Origin: Lyngbya sp. HA4199-MV5
Lineage (GTDB): Bacteria; Cyanobacteriota; Cyanobacteriia; Leptolyngbyales; Leptolyngbyaceae
Assembly (NCBI GenBank): GCA_019359375.1
Contig: JAHHHL010000003.1
Location: forward strand, 161,114-225,113
DNA length: 64,000 nt
Direction of reading: 5' to 3'
Shown: positions 53,446-62,514 of the stretch, piece by piece
How positions within the stretch are numbered: the stretch's first letter is position 1
How the letters are laid out: each line of letters opens with the position of its first letter
Position numbers and translations under genes: made by a program
Notes under the pieces: model-generated
Databases searched by the model: none
The model's input: the letters and a program-made list of their open reading frames with translations, nothing else
Told to the model about the DNA's origin: nothing

Positions 53446-55836
53446 CTAAAGTTTACGAGGAGCATCCTGTAAGCCAACCTGGCGGCTAGTTTGCTTGAGC
53501 AGCGACTGGTTCGGCACTAACGGACTTTCAAACCGACTGTAAACAATCTCAGTGGGAGACCAGCACGAAACCCAGTACAAATCTTGAATCACCTTATCGG
53601 CGCGTCCTGCATGACTCGACTCAAACTGCACCAGAGACAGATTATTTAAGCCGACGACTTCACGACCGTCTTGAAACCAGCGCGATCGCCAGAAGAAAAA
53701 TGGCTGTAACCATCGTTCTGCTGTTCTCTTTCGTTTCCAGGGAGGCAGCAGCCAGTCTAAATCCTTCCCAAAGGTCGGTCGTTGCGTGCGACATCGCGGC
53801 ATCCACTCCAGTACGCAGAGCCAGTCGGGTTTGGAGGAAGACGGTTGCTCGTGACGTTGTTGCGCGGTCCCATGTTCGACCATTTCAAGTGGGTCACTCC
53901 AGCCGCTCCAGGTACGCACTTTTTCGGGCAGCAGCCAGTCTTTCAGCCGGGTGTGAATCAGTTTTGTGAGCGGTTCTTCATTCTTGAGGGCGCTACAGGT
54001 CAACTGCACCAGCACAGACGACAGTTTCACTGGGGACGTGGGGCAATACGACAGGCGAACCAGGGAACTGTAATGAATATCGCCCGATAGCACGATCACC
54101 TGCTCACGTTCCTTAAAAAGCGTCGTCATAAATTTTGCCAGTGCTTCTGTGTGGATGTTCCAGGCATCACCCACATCGGTGGCATACACCTTATGGCGGC
54201 TCAACTGCCAGCGATGAATCCAATCAATTGCCTGAAGCCCAAACAAATTGGTGGGAGCAATGACAAACGTGGTGCGGCGTTGGGCTGGCTGACTAGACGC
54301 GGTGGATCGCAGCAGTTGCGATAGCTGACGATCGAAGGCTTGAGGACACAGCAGCATGGGAGGGGCGATCGGTTCTTGATCAGCCGGATAACCTCGCCAG
54401 GTGCGCGTATCAAGCACAATGACATCGTGGCACGCGCCCTCCACCGCATAGTGCCAGGTCAATGCGTCTGGATGGCGATCGAGCACCAGCACATCATCAT
54501 CACGCACAAAAGCGGGTAGGTCAGTATGAGGATCGAGGGGTGGCATCCCAACATACCGACCGATCGCATCCAGCGCATTAGTATCCGTCCCTTTAGACGC
54601 AGACCACTCTTGTGCAGCGTGTAGCAGCTTTATGCCCGATCGATCGGCTTCAAACTGCCAGGGTGTATTGCCCCAGGCTTGAAACACGGCGTAGGCAGTC
54701 AGGGCATTCTGTACGGCTCGTCGCCCCAGCGGTCGCCCCAGCACTCGCAGGCACCACGCTTGATTCAAATTCCAATCGTCACTGACATCGTGATCGTCAA
54801 AAATGGTGTAGGTTGCAATATTTGCCAGGGCACGTCGCACCTTCCAGAGGGTGTGGATCAACTGCCGGAGATCCCGTGCTTCCTGATCCCACCGTCGCAC
54901 AGTTTGACGGTATTCACGCTGGGAGGTGACACCCACATGAGCGATCTGGTTTCCATCGGGAATCGTGTCAGGCCAGCAGACAGGTGACCAGGCGAGAAGA
55001 TACGAGCCGTAATACTCACCGAGGCTAAGCAGATGACTGTTCACCTTGGCAAATTTGTGGCGTAATCCAGCGGTAAAGCCTGCCTCATCCGTGGCAATCT
55101 CTGCACGGTGTCCGGCTGGTAGCTCTTTGGGAGTATAGCTTTTAGACTGATTAGAGGTTCGATCGCCGATTGGCAACGATTCTTCCCAGCCCAGTAAATG
55201 ATCGCCAAGCTGGGTAGCAACCCACAACAGCGGATCGGCGACATCATCGCCATAAATCTGGTCGCCTGTCAAAAAAAGCTGCTGAGGACGCTTCTGCGGT
55301 TGATTGAACGCGGCTTCAAGGAAACAGTCCAGCATGGGCAGCGCATCAAACCCATCACCATGCGATTTGCGGCAGGAACCCTGAACCAGGCGCACGTCTT
55401 GCAGGCGATCGGGTGGCAGCAGAAAGGTTGGCTTCTGATGCTCAAAATAGCTGATGGTGACGTTGGGGAAGCGATCGGAGCAGAGGGCTTGCTGGAGCGG
55501 TTGGTCTGGCTGGAGCGGTTGGTCTGTGGGCGCGAATTGAAGGTCGTAGGCGTAGAGACGATCGGACGCTAATGTCTGCCCTGAAGCTGCACTCGCTGTA
55601 ACCATAACCACATGCAACCATTGTCCCAGCGCGATCGTTGCCCGACTGCCTTCAAACAGGCGATCGCCGATCACAGCCCCGTTCTGAGTCGTGTCATGAA
55701 CCGTAAGCTTTACCTGACAGGGCTGTTTTAGTGCGACCCAGACCGCGATCGAGTCTGGTGTGGCATGTCTGAGAATCGGACCCGCCAACACTAGCGGCAG
55801 GCTATCTAAACTCTCGACTCTGGCTTGATCGCTCAT
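53446..55836 (-). CDS. PhoD-like alkaline phosphatase
   Basis: This protein belongs to the PhoD-like calcium-dependent phosphatase/phosphodiesterase family. I favour the ATG at 55836 (MSDQARVESLDSLPLVLAG), giving 796 residues; a TTG at 55911 would extend it. The metal-site motifs are VQGSCRKSHGDG, FLTGDQIYGDDVADP, FDDHDVSDDWNLNQAW and VLSGDIHYSSLV. The protein is long compared with typical PhoD (about 500 residues), and no signal peptide is visible, so it may be cytoplasmic or use another route. It could release phosphate from phosphoesters. No pho-box was identified upstream. Confidence 0.88.
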   Translation of the reverse strand: MSDQARVESLDSLPLVLAGPILRHATPDSIAVWVALKQPCQVKLTVHDTTQNGAVIGDRLFEGSRATIALGQWLHVVMVTASAASGQTLASDRLYAYDLQFAPTDQPLQPDQPLQQALCSDRFPNVTISYFEHQKPTFLLPPDRLQDVRLVQGSCRKSHGDGFDALPMLDCFLEAAFNQPQKRPQQLFLTGDQIYGDDVADPLLWVATQLGDHLLGWEESLPIGDRTSNQSKSYTPKELPAGHRAEIATDEAGFTAGLRHKFAKVNSHLLSLGEYYGSYLLAWSPVCWPDTIPDGNQIAHVGVTSQREYRQTVRRWDQEARDLRQLIHTLWKVRRALANIATYTIFDDHDVSDDWNLNQAWCLRVLGRPLGRRAVQNALTAYAVFQAWGNTPWQFEADRSGIKLLHAAQEWSASKGTDTNALDAIGRYVGMPPLDPHTDLPAFVRDDDVLVLDRHPDALTWHYAVEGACHDVIVLDTRTWRGYPADQEPIAPPMLLCPQAFDRQLSQLLRSTASSQPAQRRTTFVIAPTNLFGLQAIDWIHRWQLSRHKVYATDVGDAWNIHTEALAKFMTTLFKEREQVIVLSGDIHYSSLVRLSYCPTSPVKLSSVLVQLTCSALKNEEPLTKLIHTRLKDWLLPEKVRTWSGWSDPLEMVEHGTAQQRHEQPSSSKPDWLCVLEWMPRCRTQRPTFGKDLDWLLPPWKRKRTAERWLQPFFFWRSRWFQDGREVVGLNNLSLVQFESSHAGRADKVIQDLYWVSCWSPTEIVYSRFESPLVPNQSLLKQTSRQVGLQDAPRKL

Positions 55837-55938
55837 TGACAAAAACTCGTGTGCTGACGCTTGGCTGCAAACTCTATCTCTCATAGTTAGGAGTTCAGCA
55901 GCATTCGTCAACCATCGAGTGGTTGATTGTAAAGCACC

Positions 55939-56613
55939 TTACCTGCTGAGGGGCGCTTGCTGGAGGGTCGCGAACAGGCGTGCAACCTCAGGTAAATTTT
56001 TATCCCCAGGCGCATGTTCAACCCCGCTGGACAGATCGATGCCATGCGGCTGCGTTTGGCACAGGGCATCCAGCACATTATCCGGTGTGAGACCACCCGC
56101 CAGAAACCAGGGGCAAGGTGGTTCAAACTGACTGAGCGATGACCAATCAAGCGTTTTGCCCGTACCTCCAGGCAGTTTGGGATCGTAGGCATCCAAGAGA
56201 AGAGTATCGACCCAGGTTATGTAAGCGTTTGCTTGTTTCAGCGCCTCTGCGGAACGGATGCGTAAGGCTTTGATGAGTTCGATCGCAGGCAGGTGTTGGC
56301 GCAAGCGATCGCAAAACTCTGGGGACTCATCACCATGCAGTTGCACGCCGCTAAGCTGCCCGATCGCCACTGTTTGGCAAATATCTTCAAGGCTGGCGTT
56401 GACAAACACACCGATGCGATCGACGTTGGGCAAGCCAGTAGCCGACCCAGGTAACGCCGCCACAATCGCCGCAATGTGTGCTGGAGAAACGTAGCGGGGT
56501 GAGGCTGGAGCGCAAATAAACCCCAGGGCAGTAGCTCCTAGTTGGGCGATCGCTTGCCCCTGTTCTGGTTGCGTGATGCCACAGATCTTCACTCGTAACC
56601 CGGTTGCTTGCAT
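55939..56613 (-). CDS. trpF: Phosphoribosylanthranilate isomerase
   Basis: This 224-residue TIM-barrel enzyme makes the third step of tryptophan synthesis, the Amadori rearrangement of phosphoribosylanthranilate. [13 protein letters not shown] carries the catalytic Cys, [16 protein letters not shown] follows, and [19 protein letters not shown] carries the catalytic-type Asp and phosphate-binding loop. [15 protein letters not shown] and [12 protein letters not shown] complete the barrel end. The length is normal. It is not in a trp operon here, which is common in cyanobacteria. It lies 102 bases before the PhoD-like gene on the same strand. Confidence 0.95.
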   Translation of the reverse strand: MQATGLRVKICGITQPEQGQAIAQLGATALGFICAPASPRYVSPAHIAAIVAALPGSATGLPNVDRIGVFVNASLEDICQTVAIGQLSGVQLHGDESPEFCDRLRQHLPAIELIKALRIRSAEALKQANAYITWVDTLLLDAYDPKLPGGTGKTLDWSSLSQFEPPCPWFLAGGLTPDNVLDALCQTQPHGIDLSSGVEHAPGDKNLPEVARLFATLQQAPLSR

Positions 56614-56698
56614 CGTTGGCTTGTGTCGAAAGGTGACAATTTTCGTTAATTCTTAAAACAAATTCAGCCTTTTTACAGGTTCGCTCCCGATGTATTTT

Positions 56699-56704
56699 TA
56701 TAAT
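56699..56704 (+). promoter_or_regulatory. Consensus -10 hexamer upstream of psaK
   Basis: TATAAT lies 43 bases before the psaK start codon. The nearest -35-like hexamer, TTTACA at 56672-56677, is 21 bases away instead of the usual 17, so the promoter assignment is tentative. Confidence 0.45.
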
Positions 56705-56733
56705 CCTTCTTGTTTATAAGTTTATCAATGTTT

Positions 56734-56739
56734 AGGAGG
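56734..56739 (+). promoter_or_regulatory. Perfect ribosome-binding site that sets a TTG start for psaK
   Basis: AGGAGG lies seven bases before TTG 56747. The upstream ATG at 56728 is in another frame and overlaps this site, so translation of psaK most likely begins at the TTG. Confidence 0.75.
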
Positions 56740-56746
56740 CAGAAAA

Positions 56747-57022
56747 TTGCTTTACACTTCTCTGGCTTACTCTTCTCTAGCTGTGGCACGGACTGTTGAG
56801 TGGTCGCCCAATATTGCCATTGTGATGATTGCGGCAAACCTCTTTGCGATCGCGATCGGGCGTTATGCCATTCAAGGACGTGGCAAAGGACCCGCGCTTC
56901 CCGTCCAGGTGCCTGGACTGTTTGAAGGGTTTGGTGTTCCAGAACTGCTAGCGACCACAAGCTTTGGTCATGTTTTGGGCGCTGGTATCATTTTGGGTCT
57001 CAGCAACGCAGGCATCCTCTAA
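56747..57022 (+). CDS. psaK: Photosystem I subunit PsaK
   Basis: This 91-residue protein has the two membrane segments and the intervening positive loop of PsaK: VEWSPNIAIVMIAANLFAIA, then IQGRGKGPALP and LLATTSFGHVLGAGIILGLS. PsaK lies at the edge of photosystem I in the thylakoid membrane and helps bind antenna proteins. An AGGAGG seven bases upstream selects the unusual TTG start. The first residues (LYTSLAYSSLAVA) could be a short cleaved targeting sequence, as known for PsaK. It is followed by a hairpin at 57053-57083. It diverges from trpF. This is the clearest sign of an oxygenic phototroph. Confidence 0.95.
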   Translation: MLYTSLAYSSLAVARTVEWSPNIAIVMIAANLFAIAIGRYAIQGRGKGPALPVQVPGLFEGFGVPELLATTSFGHVLGAGIILGLSNAGIL

Positions 57023-57052
57023 GAAAGACAGCATCTTTTAAGTCGGATTTCT

Positions 57053-57083
57053 TGCAGGGATAGGGCTACGTCCCGTCCCTGCA
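57053..57083 (+). terminator. Hairpin after psaK
   Basis: TGCAGGGA at 57053-57060 pairs with TCCCTGCA at 57076-57083, and an inner GGG/CCC can add to the stem. It begins 31 bases after the psaK stop codon. No T-tract follows, so it may stabilise the transcript rather than terminate it. Confidence 0.45.
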
Positions 57084-57254
57084 CCGCTAAGTCGTCCCAT
57101 GAAGTCTCACCTAAGACGGGCGCGATCGGCAGCCGTCGATTGCTATGCTCAATGTCAATTAGAACAGTCTGGGCAGATCCGCGATCGTGGTGCTGTCTGG
57201 GCTGTCAGCATTTAGCACGACCGATCTTGCACGGCTATAGATGCTTGGCGCTCA

Positions 57255-60200
57255 ATGAATGCAGACTCGCTTTTGGCAATGGGTACGCCTCCAGTCCTGG
57301 TGACGCTCTTTACAGGCTTGTTGATTGCCTTTGCCGTGCAGTTGTTGTTGACCACCTTTGGGATTGCGGCAGGCATTACCGCGATCGGCTACTTACCAGG
57401 GGTTCAATCAACCGACACGAAGTCTGATGCAGCCTTTGAAGATGAAGTCGAAGCAGATGCGATCGAAGAAGATGTTGAAACGGGCGGTTCAGGTACCGCA
57501 GGCAAAATTGGGTTTGCCGTTGGAGCCGGGACGCTCTTAACCGTTAACACCGTCCTGTTTGTGGCATCGTTTTTAGCCGTCAAGCTGAGCCTGGTCAACA
57601 CGCTCACGCTGGGAGCCACACTGGGTATTGTCATTTGGGCAGGCTACTTTCTGGTGCTCACCTGGTTGAGTTCCAAAGCCGCCGGATCGGTGCTGGGCTT
57701 GCTGGTAGGAGCGGTGAGTTCTGGCGTGCAGGGGTTAATGGCAACGGTGACGGCTGCACTTGGGCGCAATAAGAAGGCAAAGAACCCTGCGAATGCCTTG
57801 CCAGCAGCCCTGGACAAACGGTTAGCCGCAACCGAATCGAGTCTGGAAACGCTGCAAACCCAGCTAGAAGCCAATACTCGCACTGTTGAGACGACGCTTC
57901 AGGAATACGTGCAAACGCTGCAACCCCCTAAACTAGATCTGGAGCAAATCCGGCGTGAAGTGACGGCGATCGTCGCAGAGGCAGGACTACCATCGGTGGC
58001 GCAGAAAACCGCCCTTCGTGGCATCGATCGCCCCATGCTGGTCGATCTGGTCAGCCGTCGCACCGATTTTTCCAGGCACGATATTAACCAGGTCGTAGAT
58101 CAGTTGGAAGCTGTGTGGCGGGATGTGACTGGCGGACACGATACGATCGCTGACCTCACCACCTTCTTCCAATCTGCCAACCCTGATCAACTCACTCCTG
58201 ATGATGTTAAGGCTCGTCTTGAACAACTCCATGCAGACGCTCAACCCCCGACATCAAGCAGTGAGGTTACAAATTTAGGCTCGATCGCCTCGCTGGAGCC
58301 AAAGCAACTGATCAAACAACTGGCGCAGACCGTGCGCGATCGCGTGGATTTATCCGATCTGGACGTGGGTAAAATTTTGCAGCAATTGCAGACGTTCATC
58401 CCATCTTCTGATGCCACTGATATGAACCGCCCAGTCGATCCGTTTAGCGGCACGATCGAGTCCGATGTGGAAGCCTATTTGCGCAACGCCTACCCCTGGA
58501 ATCTGACGCGCAAAACGGTAAAAGCCGAATTCAAGGATGTGCTGTACGACCCCGACGCAAATCCCACTGCCGTCAAACACCAGCTTTTACCCTTAAACCG
58601 CGATACGTTTGTGGCACTGCTAGAGCAGCGGGACGATTTGACCCCAAACAAGATCGATAAAATTGTCGATCGCCTGGAAGAAACCCGACAGGAGGTGCTG
58701 GATAACCTGGAAGCCACGATCGCTGAAGCTCCTTCTAAAGCATTTCAAGCGCAAGTCAGCGAGTACCTTCGTACAGTCAAGCAAAGCGCTTTGAAGCCAG
58801 CCGCCTTTGAGAAACAGCTTCAGACCCTTTTGCAGCAATCAGAACGTCAGGTGGAACACTGGAGCGATCGCCTACAGTCCCTCACCCACGATCGCTTAAC
58901 AGCCGCTCTCAAAGCGCGACAAGATCTCAGCCACACAGAATTGGATACATTGGTAGCCCATCTCGAAGCGGGGCGCGATCGCCTGCTAGAAGAAATCCAA
59001 TCCCGTCAGGCTGAGTTAGCCGCTGAAGCAAAGGCACTCTGGCAGAAACTAGGCGACTACGTGAGCGATCGCAGCCAAAAACTGACCGCTCGTAACATGC
59101 AACGCCAACTCAAAGCCTTGCTAAAAGCCACTCAACGCGACGTTGACGATCTACGGCAATATTTACCGTCCTTCGATGCCGAAAGTGTCAAGCAGTGGCT
59201 GAGCGATCGACAGGATTTAAGCGAGAAGCAGCAAACGCGCGTTCTGGGTCAGTTAGAGAAGACGTGGAATAGCTTGCCTCAAGTGCCGCAACAAACGATT
59301 GATGCTGCCCGATCGGGCTACAGTCAAGTGCTAACCATCCTCACAGACTACCTTCAGCACATTGATCCCACCACCTTCGATGTGGCAGCGTTGCCTCAAG
59401 ACTTGCTCCACTACGTGAGAAACCATCACTTCAGCAGCGAAGCCCTCGGTGAACTCACCCAGCTTGACTGGACAGCGCTCGTCGATCGTGTCAAACAGCG
59501 ACCAGATCTGACGGCACAGCAGCAGCAACAGCTTCTGGAGCAAGTGCAGCAGACCATTTATACCGCTGGAAAGCTCCCACGTCGGTTTGCCTTGCGTGCT
59601 AAGCGACAGATGCACCACTGGCAGGACACGCTAAATGATTATTTGCGGTATGCCGATCGCGAAGACTTAAGCATCGATCGCCTGCCTCAACTCCTTCAGC
59701 ACTTTTTTCAAGCAGATTCATCAAACCCAGCCGATCCTTCAAGCAGTGATCATTGGGTCGAAGCCTTGCAGCAGCACCTTTCCAGCCCTGACTATAACCA
59801 TTGGATGACGGTGCTTAGAGAACGGGGCGACATGACGGAAGCAGAAATCAGCCATCTGCTGGAAAAACTGGAAGCCTTCCTCAAGCACACGATCGAGCAA
59901 GCAAAAGCGCTGCAACAGCAGACTCAAGCTACGATCGCCACCACCGTTGATCAGCTACAACACTACATTGCCGCCCTGCCGCTCCCCGACCTGGATTACG
60001 ATCGCCTGAAAGACGACCTCCAGCAATTGCTTGTCGATCCACAACTGGGGCTAGAGAACCTCAGTAGTTCGGTGGGAGACACCCTGCGCGAACAGTTGGG
60101 TCGCCTCAATCGCCACACCCTCTCTACCCTGCTCAGCACTCGCGATGATCTGTCAGAAACCGTTGTCCAAAAACTGGTCGATCGCGTAGAGTCCGTCCGT

Positions 60201-60422
60201 CTTGGTGCCCTCGATCGCATCGAAGCCGTCCAGCAAGAAGCCCAACGCCGCGTCGAAACCCTGAAACAGCAGGCACAGCGACAGGCAGAAGAAACTCGTA
60301 AAGCCATTGCCACGGCTGCCTGGTGGCTCTTTGCAACCGCTTTCTCATCGGCATTAACGGCAGCGATCGCGGGAGCAATAGCAGTCGGTGGTCTAGAGTG
60401 GTTAGAGCACCTGGTTAGTTAG
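57255..60422 (+). CDS. Large membrane protein with eight helical repeats
   Basis: I do not recognise this 1055-residue protein. Residues 1-175 include several membrane segments (LVTLFTGLLIAFAVQLLLTT, LLTVNTVLFVASFLAVKL, LGIVIWAGYFLVLTWL), and a last segment lies at the C-terminus (FATAFSSALTAAIAGAIAVG). The middle is a soluble helical array built of a motif recurring about every 95-105 residues: L..R.DLS....I..LV..LE..R. Copies are VSRRTDFSRHDINQVVDQLE, EQRDDLTPNKIDKIVDRLE, KARQDLSHTELDTLVAHLE, SDRQDLSEKQQTRVLGQLE, KQRPDLTAQQQQQLLEQVQ, RERGDMTEAEISHLLEKLE, STRDDLSETVVQKLVDRVE and a divergent RDRVDLSDLDVGKILQQLQ. This suggests a tethered rod on one side of a membrane. It might bind lipid or protein; no enzyme motif is seen. 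Confidence 0.75.
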   Translation: MNADSLLAMGTPPVLVTLFTGLLIAFAVQLLLTTFGIAAGITAIGYLPGVQSTDTKSDAAFEDEVEADAIEEDVETGGSGTAGKIGFAVGAGTLLTVNTVLFVASFLAVKLSLVNTLTLGATLGIVIWAGYFLVLTWLSSKAAGSVLGLLVGAVSSGVQGLMATVTAALGRNKKAKNPANALPAALDKRLAATESSLETLQTQLEANTRTVETTLQEYVQTLQPPKLDLEQIRREVTAIVAEAGLPSVAQKTALRGIDRPMLVDLVSRRTDFSRHDINQVVDQLEAVWRDVTGGHDTIADLTTFFQSANPDQLTPDDVKARLEQLHADAQPPTSSSEVTNLGSIASLEPKQLIKQLAQTVRDRVDLSDLDVGKILQQLQTFIPSSDATDMNRPVDPFSGTIESDVEAYLRNAYPWNLTRKTVKAEFKDVLYDPDANPTAVKHQLLPLNRDTFVALLEQRDDLTPNKIDKIVDRLEETRQEVLDNLEATIAEAPSKAFQAQVSEYLRTVKQSALKPAAFEKQLQTLLQQSERQVEHWSDRLQSLTHDRLTAALKARQDLSHTELDTLVAHLEAGRDRLLEEIQSRQAELAAEAKALWQKLGDYVSDRSQKLTARNMQRQLKALLKATQRDVDDLRQYLPSFDAESVKQWLSDRQDLSEKQQTRVLGQLEKTWNSLPQVPQQTIDAARSGYSQVLTILTDYLQHIDPTTFDVAALPQDLLHYVRNHHFSSEALGELTQLDWTALVDRVKQRPDLTAQQQQQLLEQVQQTIYTAGKLPRRFALRAKRQMHHWQDTLNDYLRYADREDLSIDRLPQLLQHFFQADSSNPADPSSSDHWVEALQQHLSSPDYNHWMTVLRERGDMTEAEISHLLEKLEAFLKHTIEQAKALQQQTQATIATTVDQLQHYIAALPLPDLDYDRLKDDLQQLLVDPQLGLENLSSSVGDTLREQLGRLNRHTLSTLLSTRDDLSETVVQKLVDRVESVRLGALDRIEAVQQEAQRRVETLKQQAQRQAEETRKAIATAAWWLFATAFSSALTAAIAGAIAVGGLEWLEHLVS

Positions 60423-60439
60423 GAACACTGAAAGTCCAC

Positions 60440-60520
60440 TTATCCTCTGCCTCCCCCGCTCCCTCTGCTTCCCCCGCTCCTTCTGCTCCCCCTACTCCCT
60501 ACTCCCTACTCCCTATCTCC
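60440..60520. repeat. Pyrimidine-rich repeat ending in TACTCCC heptamers
   Basis: CCGCTCCCTCTGCTTCCC-type sequence leads to three exact TACTCCC heptamers at 60493-60513, followed after seven bases by the ATG of the glycosyltransferase gene. There is no Shine-Dalgarno sequence. Confidence 0.85.
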
Positions 60521-62191
60521 ATGACCGCCACCGCCGCAATTTTTTATCTCAAAGATGGCTATCATACGGGCGGACAAAAACTGTACGGTCGCCAAGCCGC
60601 GAGCGAAGGGTTTCTCAAAGGGTTTGTGCAGCACGGTACTGCCGATCGCCTCTACTGCTATACCGCCGAGCAGTCTGGTTTTGCAGAATTTTGTGAACAG
60701 GTAAAGCCCTGGCTACCGGGACAGCGAGACGTACACTGGCTACCGTACAACCAACCCCAACAACTGGCGCAACTGGGTGCGGTGTTTCGTCCCGATTCGG
60801 TCATTACATCGCTGGTATGGGAACGGCGGTTTGTGAATCAGCGGGCGTACAGCATTTGTGGCATGACACACTCGATCGCCAGCAAAGACGCAATGGAGGA
60901 TTTGGGTAAGCTCCTGCTGGCTCCAGTGCAGCCTTGGGATGCCTTGGTGTGTCCCTCACCTGCCGTTAAAACGGTCGTTGAGCGGCTGTGGGCAACGTGG
61001 AGTGAGTATCTGGCAAAGCGAACCGGGGGCAACCTTCAGCCAGAAATGAAGCTACCCGTCATTCCGCTGGGAGTTGATTGCGCGGCGTTTCCCCAGGGAG
61101 AACAGGCACAAGCCATTCGTCATAATCTGCGGACAAAGTGGGAGATCGGGCAGGCCGATATCGTGGTGCTGTATGTAGGACGGCTGAGTTTCAGCACCAA
61201 GGCGCATCCCGTACCGATGTTTATGGCGCTAGAACGGGCAGCGCAAACGACTGGAGCAACGATCCATCTCGTTCTGGCTGGTTGGTTTGAGAATGAGGCA
61301 GAGTCTACCACCGTGCGCGATTGCACTCAAATGTTCTGTCCTTCCGTGATCACAAGCTGTGTGGATGGTCGATCGCCCACCATTCGTGCCAACGTCTGGT
61401 CGATCGCCGACATCTTTCTCTCGCTTGCCGACAATATTCAGGAAACCTTTGGCTTGACTCCGATCGAAGCAATGGCAGCCGGATTACCCACGATCGTCTC
61501 TGATTGGAACGGCTATCAAGCATCGGTGCGCCATGAAATCGACGGCTTTCGCATCCCAACCGTGTTGCCGCCAGCCGGGGTAGGGTTGGATCTTGCCTGG
61601 GAGCAGTTGAGCGATGGGATGCCTTACAGCGCTTACGTGGCTCATACAGCAATTACCACCGCGATCGACATTGATGCCTGCACCCAAGCTTTAACCACCT
61701 TGATTACAAATCCTGACTTGAGAACGCGCATGGGTGCCAGTGCCCGCCAACGAGCCGAGCAGGTCTACGATTGGAACGTGGTGATCGCTGCCTACGAGAC
61801 ACTATGGCAAGAACTGGCAGAGATACGGGCGATCGCGTCCGAAGTGGCTCCTCTGGCACCTAACGAGCCGCCCTATCCCCTCGTCGATGACCCGTTCCGC
61901 CTCTTTGCCCACTATCCCACCACCGGACTTCGCGCCGACCATCACCTCAAACTGGGCGCAATGGCAAAACCAGAACCCCTCGCGGCTCTACGTTACATCG
62001 GCATTACAGGCTTTGGGGCTGAACGACGGCTGGCGTTGGAAGTGCAGGATGCGATGTTAAGCGCGATCGCGGCAAACGGTTCGCTCCCCGTCAGCACGCT
62101 TTTACGCGACTATGCGAATAACGATCCTGCTGCGCTCTTCCAAACCCTGCTGCACCTTTTGAAATTCGATGTTTTGCAGTTAGAACGCTAG
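60521..62191 (+). CDS. Family 4 glycosyltransferase with C-terminal extension
   Basis: This 556-residue protein is a GT-B glycosyltransferase. The acceptor domain begins AAIFYLKDGYHTGGQKLYGR, the donor domain has VVLYVGRLSFSTKAHPVPMF, and the nucleotide-sugar site ends QETFGLTPIEAMAAGLPTIV with the E-x7-E pattern. An additional C-terminal part of about 120 residues (residues 435-556, LFAHYPTTGLRADHHLKLGA) is not usual for GT4 and is not recognised. It stands alone after the repeat protein and could act on a surface polysaccharide or glycolipid. The CT-rich heptamer tract abuts the ATG. Confidence 0.88.
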   Translation: MTATAAIFYLKDGYHTGGQKLYGRQAASEGFLKGFVQHGTADRLYCYTAEQSGFAEFCEQVKPWLPGQRDVHWLPYNQPQQLAQLGAVFRPDSVITSLVWERRFVNQRAYSICGMTHSIASKDAMEDLGKLLLAPVQPWDALVCPSPAVKTVVERLWATWSEYLAKRTGGNLQPEMKLPVIPLGVDCAAFPQGEQAQAIRHNLRTKWEIGQADIVVLYVGRLSFSTKAHPVPMFMALERAAQTTGATIHLVLAGWFENEAESTTVRDCTQMFCPSVITSCVDGRSPTIRANVWSIADIFLSLADNIQETFGLTPIEAMAAGLPTIVSDWNGYQASVRHEIDGFRIPTVLPPAGVGLDLAWEQLSDGMPYSAYVAHTAITTAIDIDACTQALTTLITNPDLRTRMGASARQRAEQVYDWNVVIAAYETLWQELAEIRAIASEVAPLAPNEPPYPLVDDPFRLFAHYPTTGLRADHHLKLGAMAKPEPLAALRYIGITGFGAERRLALEVQDAMLSAIAANGSLPVSTLLRDYANNDPAALFQTLLHLLKFDVLQLER

Positions 62192-62225
62192 AACGGGGGA
62201 TGGGGCGATCGTGCATCTGTCTCCT

Positions 62226-62253
62226 GTAGGGACGTTACATGTAACGTCCCTAC
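62226..62253. repeat. 28-bp perfect palindrome, copy 2
   Basis: These 28 bases are identical to those at 40012-40039. They lie 35 bases after the stop codon of the glycosyltransferase gene and 88 bases before the DUF3096 start. Confidence 0.9.
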
Positions 62254-62340
62254 CGAGCAACGCTTTCTCTCCTGGGACATATTCACAGACGACGATCGAC
62301 ACGCTACCGTGAATCCATTACGCCTTCAGAGGAAACCGCT

Positions 62341-62514
62341 GTGCTTGACCACCTCTTCCTTGCTCAACAGGTTGCCGTCAATTTTCGGCTCAGTGGCATT
62401 GTTGCACTCATTGCAGGCATTCTGATTCTGGCGATTCCTCGACTGCTCAATTTGATTGTCGCCATCTACTTGATCGTGATTGGGCTGGTGCAAGTATTCA
62501 ATCTGAGAGTTTAA
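62341..62514 (+). CDS. DUF3096-like small membrane protein
   Basis: This 57-residue protein was found by translating the gap. AGAGGA at about 62328-62333 lies seven bases before GTG 62341. The product reads MLDHLFLAQQVAVNFRL, then GIVALIAGILILAIPRLLN, then IVAIYLIVIGLVQVFNL, which is the two-helix pattern of the small DUF3096 family (I-A-G-I-L-I-L-x-x-P-R-L-L-N). The function is unknown. Its stop overlaps that of the convergent flavoprotein gene by four bases. Start choice and family are well supported by the ribosome-binding site and motif. Confidence 0.8.
   Translation: MLDHLFLAQQVAVNFRLSGIVALIAGILILAIPRLLNLIVAIYLIVIGLVQVFNLRV

Noticed and set aside
58040..60200. Long minus-strand frames within the repeat protein gene
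   Set aside because: They are complements of the conserved helical repeats and carry no independent motif.
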